Shown: piece by piece, positions 60,303-64,000 of the stretch
Numbering within the stretch: the stretch's first letter is position 1
How the letters are laid out: each line of letters begins with the position of its first letter
From: CAWGJC01 sp965276665
Lineage (GTDB): Bacteria > Pseudomonadota > Alphaproteobacteria > Acetobacterales > Acetobacteraceae
Direction of reading: 5' to 3'
Length of the DNA: 64,000 nucleotides
Assembly (NCBI GenBank): GCA_965276665.1
Contig: OZ255620.1
Location: 4,526,001 to 4,590,000, forward strand
Notes under the pieces: model-generated
Seen by the model: only the letters and a program-made list of their open reading frames with translations
Told to the model about the DNA's origin: nothing
Database searches by the model: none
Program-made: the position numbers and the translations under genes

Positions 60303-61262
60303 ATGAGGCCAGCGATGCTGCTTTCCAGAAAGCGCGGGTGGGAAATCGCCGAGAGCGAGGTGACGCCGGAGGCGGTGGCGCTCGGCCGGCGCCGTTTGCT
60401 CGGCGGCGCGGCGGGCACCCTGGCCGCGGCAGGGCTGCTGCGCGCCGGACGCGCGCGGGCCGCCGATCCGGCGCCTGCTCTGGCGCCCGATCCGCATTAC
60501 CCGCCCGGCCGCGCGCTGACCGCGGAGCACGACGCGACGACCTACAACAACTATTACGAGTTCAGCGAGGACAAGAACCTCTGGCGGGAGGCGCAGAAAC
60601 TGCCGCAATCGCCCTGGTCCGTGCGGATCGAGGGCGAGGTGGAGACGCCGCGCACGATCGCCATCGAGGATCTGCTCAAGCAGGTGCAGATCAGCGAGCG
60701 GGTCTACCGCCATCGCTGCGTCGAGGCATGGGCGATGACGGTGCCCTGGACCGGCTTTCCGCTCGCCGACCTGCTGAAGATCGCGCAGCCGAAATCCTCG
60801 GCGAAATACGTGGTGTTCACCACCGACCAGGACAGCAAGACGATGCCGGGGCTCGACGAGCCCTTCTATCCCTGGCCCTACACGGAAGGGCTGGCGATCG
60901 ACGAGGCGGGGAACGAGCTTGCCTTCATCGCGACCGGCCTCTACGGCAAGCCGCTGCCACCTCAGAATGGCGGCCCGATCCGGCTGGTCACGCCGTGGAA
61001 ATACGGGTTCAAATCCGCCAAGGCCCTGGTCAGGATCAGCTTTTCCGCGACGCGCCCGACCACTTTCTGGCAGGCGATCGGTCCCGACGAATACGGGTTC
61101 TGGGCGAATGTGAACCCGGCGGTGCCGCATCCGCGCTGGAGCCAGGCGACCGAGCGGCTGCTCGGCACCGACCAGCGCGTGCCGAGCCAGATTTATAATG
61201 GCTATGCAGAATTCGTGGCGCCGCTCTATACCAGCAGAACGAACGAGAAGCTCTTCATGTGA
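60303..61262 (+). CDS. msrP: Protein-methionine-sulfoxide reductase catalytic subunit MsrP (YedY)
   Basis: 319 residues. Tat signal (LGRRRLLGGAAGTLAAAGLL), then YNNYYEFSEDKNLW, the Mo-ligand Cys139 in YRHRCVEAWAMTVPW, YPWPYTEGLAIDEAGNELAF, and WKYGFKSAK. It repairs oxidised methionines in the periplasm, normally receiving electrons from the haem protein MsrQ. No typical MsrQ follows; instead there is a 100-residue membrane protein. Confidence 0.95.
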   Translation: MRPAMLLSRKRGWEIAESEVTPEAVALGRRRLLGGAAGTLAAAGLLRAGRARAADPAPALAPDPHYPPGRALTAEHDATTYNNYYEFSEDKNLWREAQKLPQSPWSVRIEGEVETPRTIAIEDLLKQVQISERVYRHRCVEAWAMTVPWTGFPLADLLKIAQPKSSAKYVVFTTDQDSKTMPGLDEPFYPWPYTEGLAIDEAGNELAFIATGLYGKPLPPQNGGPIRLVTPWKYGFKSAKALVRISFSATRPTTFWQAIGPDEYGFWANVNPAVPHPRWSQATERLLGTDQRVPSQIYNGYAEFVAPLYTSRTNEKLFM

Positions 61263-61564
61263 TGGCTGCGCGGATCTTCACGGTTCTGGCTGCAATCTGG
61301 CTGGTTGGCGCCTTCGCGCTGGCCTCGCTGATGTCGCCCGACATGCCGCTCGGGCAGGCGCTCGCGACGATGGACCGCGGCGCGCTCGCTGCGGTCGAAG
61401 GATTTTTCCGGGCGCATATGCCGGATTGGATGTGGGCCGATGCCGCGGTGCCGGTGCTTCTCCGGCCGGTCTGGCTGATCCCCGCCGCGATCGGGCTGAT
61501 CTGCGGCGGCGCCGCAGCGACGCTCACCTCCGGCTCGACCCACCGCTCCCGCCGTCGGAGCTGA
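61262..61564 (+). CDS. Small membrane protein next to msrP
   Basis: 100 residues from the ATG at 61262; a GTG one codon earlier is also possible. Two hydrophobic segments (IFTVLAAIWLVGAFALASLM and LLRPVWLIPAAIGLICGGAAATL) around a soluble loop. It is not MsrQ, which has six helices and haem-binding His. Coupled to msrP by overlap, so it may be co-expressed; function unknown. Confidence 0.7.
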   Translation: MAARIFTVLAAIWLVGAFALASLMSPDMPLGQALATMDRGALAAVEGFFRAHMPDWMWADAAVPVLLRPVWLIPAAIGLICGGAAATLTSGSTHRSRRRS

Positions 61565-61579
61565 ATTTTTCAGCTCCGA
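61555..61579. terminator. Perfect 11-bp hairpin at the convergent gene ends
   Basis: tcggagctgaa (61555-61565) pairs with ttcagctccga (61569-61579) around a three-T loop. It begins within the last codons of the gene ending at 61564. There is no trailing T-run, so termination is only suggested by position between convergent units. Confidence 0.4.
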
Positions 61580-61637
61580 ACCGTCGGGCCAGCAGTCTCG
61601 GGCCGGGGCGTGGAATAGGCGCGGGCGCTGGGAGAGG

Positions 61638-61710
61638 CTGTCACCTTAATCGTCTGTCACCTTAATCGTCTGTCACCTTAATCGTTTGGCAGGTTAATCG
61701 TCTGGCAGGG
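61638..61710. repeat. 16-bp tandem repeat, four and a half units
   Basis: Three identical units ctgtcaccttaatcgt (61638-61685), one diverged unit ttggcaggttaatcgt (61686-61701) and a partial unit. The array covers the end of the convergent HPF-type gene; each full unit contains a copy of that gene's TTA stop complement, so a slipped insertion or deletion here would still end translation. Confidence 0.9.
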
Positions 61711-62263
61711 CGATCCTGATCTTGGCGGCGACCGGGCCGGCGCCGCTTTCCTCCAGCACGTAATGCACCGAGCGGCCGGGCGCGAGATCCTCGAACTTCC
61801 CGTTGGTCACGCTGTCGCGGTGAAAATAGAGCTGCGTGCCGTCGCCGGTGAGAATAAAACCGTGATCCTCCCCCGGCTGGACCAGAGCGACCTCGCCGGC
61901 GAGCGCTGAGCCGTTCGGGCCGCTCGTGTCCTCCCGCTGCTTGCCTTTCCAGGCCTGCAATTGCCGCTCCGCCGCGCGGAACGCATCCCGGACCGCGCTC
62001 CGCGCATCGGGGTGGGCGTTTTTGTCGCGCGCATGATGGGGCGCGCGCGAGACCGCGAGATCGCGGCCGGGCACCGAAAGGGTGACATGCACCTCGAACA
62101 GATTGCCGGTCTGGTGCTTCTGGTGCTGCTTCTCGACCGAGACGCGGCAACCGGTCAGATGGCCGTATCGCGTCTCCAATCGCTCCATCTGCTCGCGGAT
62201 CTCGGCCTCGATCGCCGTGGACGGCGTGCAGTTGTGGAAAGCGATGTCGAGCGGACGTTCCAT
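61694..62263 (-). CDS. HPF/RaiA-like ribosome-associated protein with C-terminal cold-shock-like domain
   Basis: 189 residues. The N-terminal HPF/RaiA domain (about 1-115) has IAFHNCTPSTAIEAEIREQMERLETRYGHLTGCRVSVEKQHQKHQTGNLFEVHVTLSVPG and DVRDAFRAAERQLQ-type helices. The C-terminal part (about 125-185) is S1/cold-shock-like: GEVALVQPGEDHGFILTGDGTQLYFHRDSVTNGKFEDLAPGRSVHYVLEE. Ribosome hibernation plus RNA binding in one chain. The architecture is known in alphaproteobacteria but is not the classic long HPF. Confidence 0.87.
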   Translation of the reverse strand: MERPLDIAFHNCTPSTAIEAEIREQMERLETRYGHLTGCRVSVEKQHQKHQTGNLFEVHVTLSVPGRDLAVSRAPHHARDKNAHPDARSAVRDAFRAAERQLQAWKGKQREDTSGPNGSALAGEVALVQPGEDHGFILTGDGTQLYFHRDSVTNGKFEDLAPGRSVHYVLEESGAGPVAAKIRIALPDD

Positions 62264-62315
62264 GCGAATTCTCCCAGACTCCCGTCTCGCTGAACGAGCA
62301 TCCCCGGGTGCCGGT

Positions 62316-62774
62316 TCACCCGGCGGGCGGAACGGCCGAGAGCAGGCTGACGGCGCGGCCGATCACCCGATGCGCCTCGCTCCAGAGCCGGTAGCCGGCC
62401 AGGGCATGCAGCGGCGCCCAGATCGCCTCGGTCACGTCGCCGCCCGGCTGCGGCTCGCCGGCCCGCCAGGGGGCGGCGAAATCCAGGATCGTGTAGTGGT
62501 AGCGAACCCGCCCCGCCGCATCCCGGTGGATGCTGTCGACATTGGCGGCGAGCACCAACCTGCCGGGCGTAATCCCGGTTTCCTCCTTGAGCTCGCGGAT
62601 CGCCGCCTGTTCGGCGGTCTCCCCCAGCTCCTGCGCGCCACCGGGCAGCGCCCATTCGCCGAGCGAGGGCGGACGGCCGCGCCGCACCAGCAGCACGGAG
62701 CCCGATTTCAGCACGACGATGCCGATGCCGACGAGCGGGCGCCCCGGGTATTCGCGCCGGTCCGTGTCGCTCAT
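62316..62774 (-). CDS. Nudix hydrolase
   Basis: 152 residues. The Nudix box is complete at residues 46-68 (G..ELGE.AEQAAIRELKEETG), after VGIGIVVLKSGSVLLVRRGRPPSLGEWALPGG. WHR-like residues of ADP-ribose pyrophosphatases are suggested by SIHRDAAGRVRYHYTILDF. It hydrolyses a nucleoside diphosphate derivative. It overlaps the DUF4340 stop by four bases, in the same operon. Confidence 0.92.
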   Translation of the reverse strand: MSDTDRREYPGRPLVGIGIVVLKSGSVLLVRRGRPPSLGEWALPGGAQELGETAEQAAIRELKEETGITPGRLVLAANVDSIHRDAAGRVRYHYTILDFAAPWRAGEPQPGGDVTEAIWAPLHALAGYRLWSEAHRVIGRAVSLLSAVPPAG

Positions 62775-63826
62775 GGGGCGGGGGCGGGCGCGCCGGAGGT
62801 TGGCGCGGCGGGCGCGGGTTTCGGTGGCGCGGATTTCAGATCGTCGAGCGAGGGCGCGAGCGCCGCCTGCTTCCAGCTTCCGAGCTGATAGGCCCAGCCC
62901 TTGACCCGGCTCTCGAGTTTTTCCGCATCGCCCTTGCCGCTCGCCGAGAACGCGGCCCAGACGGTGGCGCCATCCTTGTTGACCGTCGCGGTGATCACCT
63001 CGCCATCGGCGGTGGTGAACACGCCGGTGCCGACCGGGGTGCCGGGCAGCGCGCCCGGGCGGACATTGTCGAAGGTGAGGTATTCAAAGGCGCGCGAGAC
63101 GTCGTCGACCTTGTAGTCGTCGAGCGGCGGATGGTCGGTGGGCGCGGTCAGCGCGAATTTGTCGCCCTGGCGGGCGAAGCTCAGCGTCTGGCCGGGTGTC
63201 GTCTGGCCCGCATCGGTGACTTGCGCGGAAGCAATCTTGCCGCCGTCGATATTGGCGATGTCGCGGTCGAGCCAGAGCGAGGCGTCGGCATCGGCCTCCA
63301 ACGCGCCCTGGGCGAGCCAGGACTGGTTCTCGCCCGGCCTGCGGACATAGATCTCCTCGGGCACGTTGCCGCCGGTCAGGACCCGCCGATGGCCGAGCAC
63401 GAGCTCCACGATCGGCTTGCCCGACCCGTCGAGCACGCGCAGCAGCAGGCCGGTGGTGTCGGGCTTCGCCGGATCATCGAGGCCGAGCGCGCCGAATTGC
63501 GAGGGGTCGGCGGTGCGCCGGTCGACCAGGCGGAGCTCGGTCAGGCCGGTGAGCAGGCCGCGCAGCTTGGTCTGGTCCACCGGGTAGCCGCCATGATCGG
63601 CAACGCCCCAGAGATCGCCATGCTTTTGGATGACGAGCGTCTTGCCCTTCTGCTGCAGCGTGACCTCCGCCGCCTGCTGCAGTTTCGGCGCGAGATCGGG
63701 GAAGGCGAGCCTGCCATTGCCGAGCGATTGCTGCACCGGCGGCGCCGAGCCCGGCCCGAGATACCAGCCGCCCGCGAGCACCACGATCGCGAGCACGACG
63801 AGGACGAGGAGCGTGCGCGGCTTCAT
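62771..63826 (-). CDS. DUF4340 protein (ABC export-system accessory)
   Basis: 351 residues. One N-terminal transmembrane anchor (LLVLVVLAIVVLAGGWYLG), then repeated DUF4340 units (LVIQKHGDLWGVADHGGYPVDQTKLRGLLTGLTELRLVDRRTADPSQFGALGLDDP, WLDRDIANIDGGKIASAQV). The C-terminus is Pro/Ala-rich. Found next to GldG-type genes in an ABC system of unknown substrate. Its start lies four bases downstream of that gene's stop. Confidence 0.88.
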   Translation of the reverse strand: MKPRTLLVLVVLAIVVLAGGWYLGPGSAPPVQQSLGNGRLAFPDLAPKLQQAAEVTLQQKGKTLVIQKHGDLWGVADHGGYPVDQTKLRGLLTGLTELRLVDRRTADPSQFGALGLDDPAKPDTTGLLLRVLDGSGKPIVELVLGHRRVLTGGNVPEEIYVRRPGENQSWLAQGALEADADASLWLDRDIANIDGGKIASAQVTDAGQTTPGQTLSFARQGDKFALTAPTDHPPLDDYKVDDVSRAFEYLTFDNVRPGALPGTPVGTGVFTTADGEVITATVNKDGATVWAAFSASGKGDAEKLESRVKGWAYQLGSWKQAALAPSLDDLKSAPPKPAPAAPTSGAPAPAP

Positions 63827-63830
63827 GCGA

Positions 63831-64000
63831 TCACGCCCGGGCCCGCGAGCGGGCCCGCGACCGCGCGAGCCCGATGCCGATCGCCGCGATCACCAGCAGC
63901 ACCGGCACCGCGCCGATATCGAGCACCCGGATCTCCGTCGACAGGCGCGAGATGTCGCGCCGCAGATCGAGCTGCACGAGGCGGAGCTGGCGGCGCGTCT
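63831..64000 (-). CDS. GldG-like ABC-system protein, 3' end (partial)
   Basis: Only the last 55 codons are in the window. They read RRQLRLVQLDLRRDISRLSTEIRVLDIG, a C-terminal transmembrane helix (AVPVLLVIAAIGIGLA) and a basic tail. This end is typical of GldG-type proteins (uncharacterised ABC transport system) that precede DUF4340 genes. The rest lies beyond the right edge. Confidence 0.75.
   Translation of the reverse strand, partial: TRRQLRLVQLDLRRDISRLSTEIRVLDIGAVPVLLVIAAIGIGLARSRARSRARA

Noticed and set aside
58373..61198. A 941-codon open frame spanning the oxidoreductase, desulfhydrase and msrP region
   Set aside because: Its composition is Arg/Ala/Gly-rich nonsense and it is out of frame with three clear conserved proteins. 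It is a by-product of high GC.

Overview
The window is high-GC (about 65%) DNA from an alphaproteobacterium. The gene set (a DUF2312/GapR-type nucleoid protein, a DUF1244 protein, MsrP, many Tat substrates) fits Rhodospirillales, possibly Acetobacteraceae; the genus is an inference. Bases 1 to about 22,060 are the late (tail, lysis, cargo) end of a contractile-tailed prophage. The rest is chromosome.

Prophage, 1-22.06 kb. A minimal contractile-tail baseplate module runs left to right: Dit-like protein, plug, hub, Gp138-like spike, PAAR tip, gpW-like wedge, baseplate J and DUF2612 protein. A reversed secreted-protein cargo gene is inserted in it. Five receptor-binding or depolymerase genes follow: a glycine-rich tip fibre, a small protein, a 1235-residue tailspike ending in a GH16 glycosidase, a fibre that starts with a Sec signal peptide, and a Tat-signal protein with a LamG-like region and a nucleoside-hydrolase-like domain. 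Next comes a lysis cassette (membrane protein, spanin-like coiled coil, GH108 endolysin, holin-like protein, DUF3309-like peptide). Then come a Tat lipoprotein, a papain-like peptidase, a second GH16 protein that shares a binding repeat with the tailspike, and a coiled-coil protein. A terminator closes the late operon. A small reverse regulatory operon (Cro/CI-type protein), a near-perfect inverted repeat with outward-facing TATAAT boxes and a conserved small protein separate it from tRNA-Thr(GGT), the likely attachment site.

Chromosome, 22-46.5 kb. This part holds a secreted EF-hand protein, an SGNH hydrolase, an envelope operon (DedA, ATP-grasp, membrane protein, UppP), a tyrosine phosphatase, two GNAT acetyltransferases, a TPR-GT9 glycosyltransferase, pyruvate kinase with glycerate 2-kinase, and the DUF1244 and GapR genes. 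Two Dpp-type ATPases and a 6-phosphogluconolactonase follow. Then come a GntR/ABC importer/enoyl-CoA hydratase cluster divergent from a CaiB-type CoA-transferase, fumarase C and a ThrE-type exporter.

Decayed region, 46.5-56.2 kb. An intact three-subunit molybdenum hydroxylase operon and an intact aldo/keto reductase lie among remnants: aldo/keto reductase, medium-chain dehydrogenase, cupin, a frameshifted TetR regulator, an SDR fragment, a frameshifted DUF899 gene, a truncated unknown gene and an IS5-family transposase remnant. Two kinds of palindromic dispersed repeat occur here and also near 23.6 kb and 33.9 kb.

Right end, 56.2-64 kb. A type III polyketide synthase/methyltransferase/FAD-oxidoreductase cassette is followed by a D-cysteine desulfhydrase/ACC deaminase-type enzyme, MsrP with a small membrane partner, an HPF-cold-shock fusion, a Nudix hydrolase, a DUF4340 protein and the end of a GldG-like gene.
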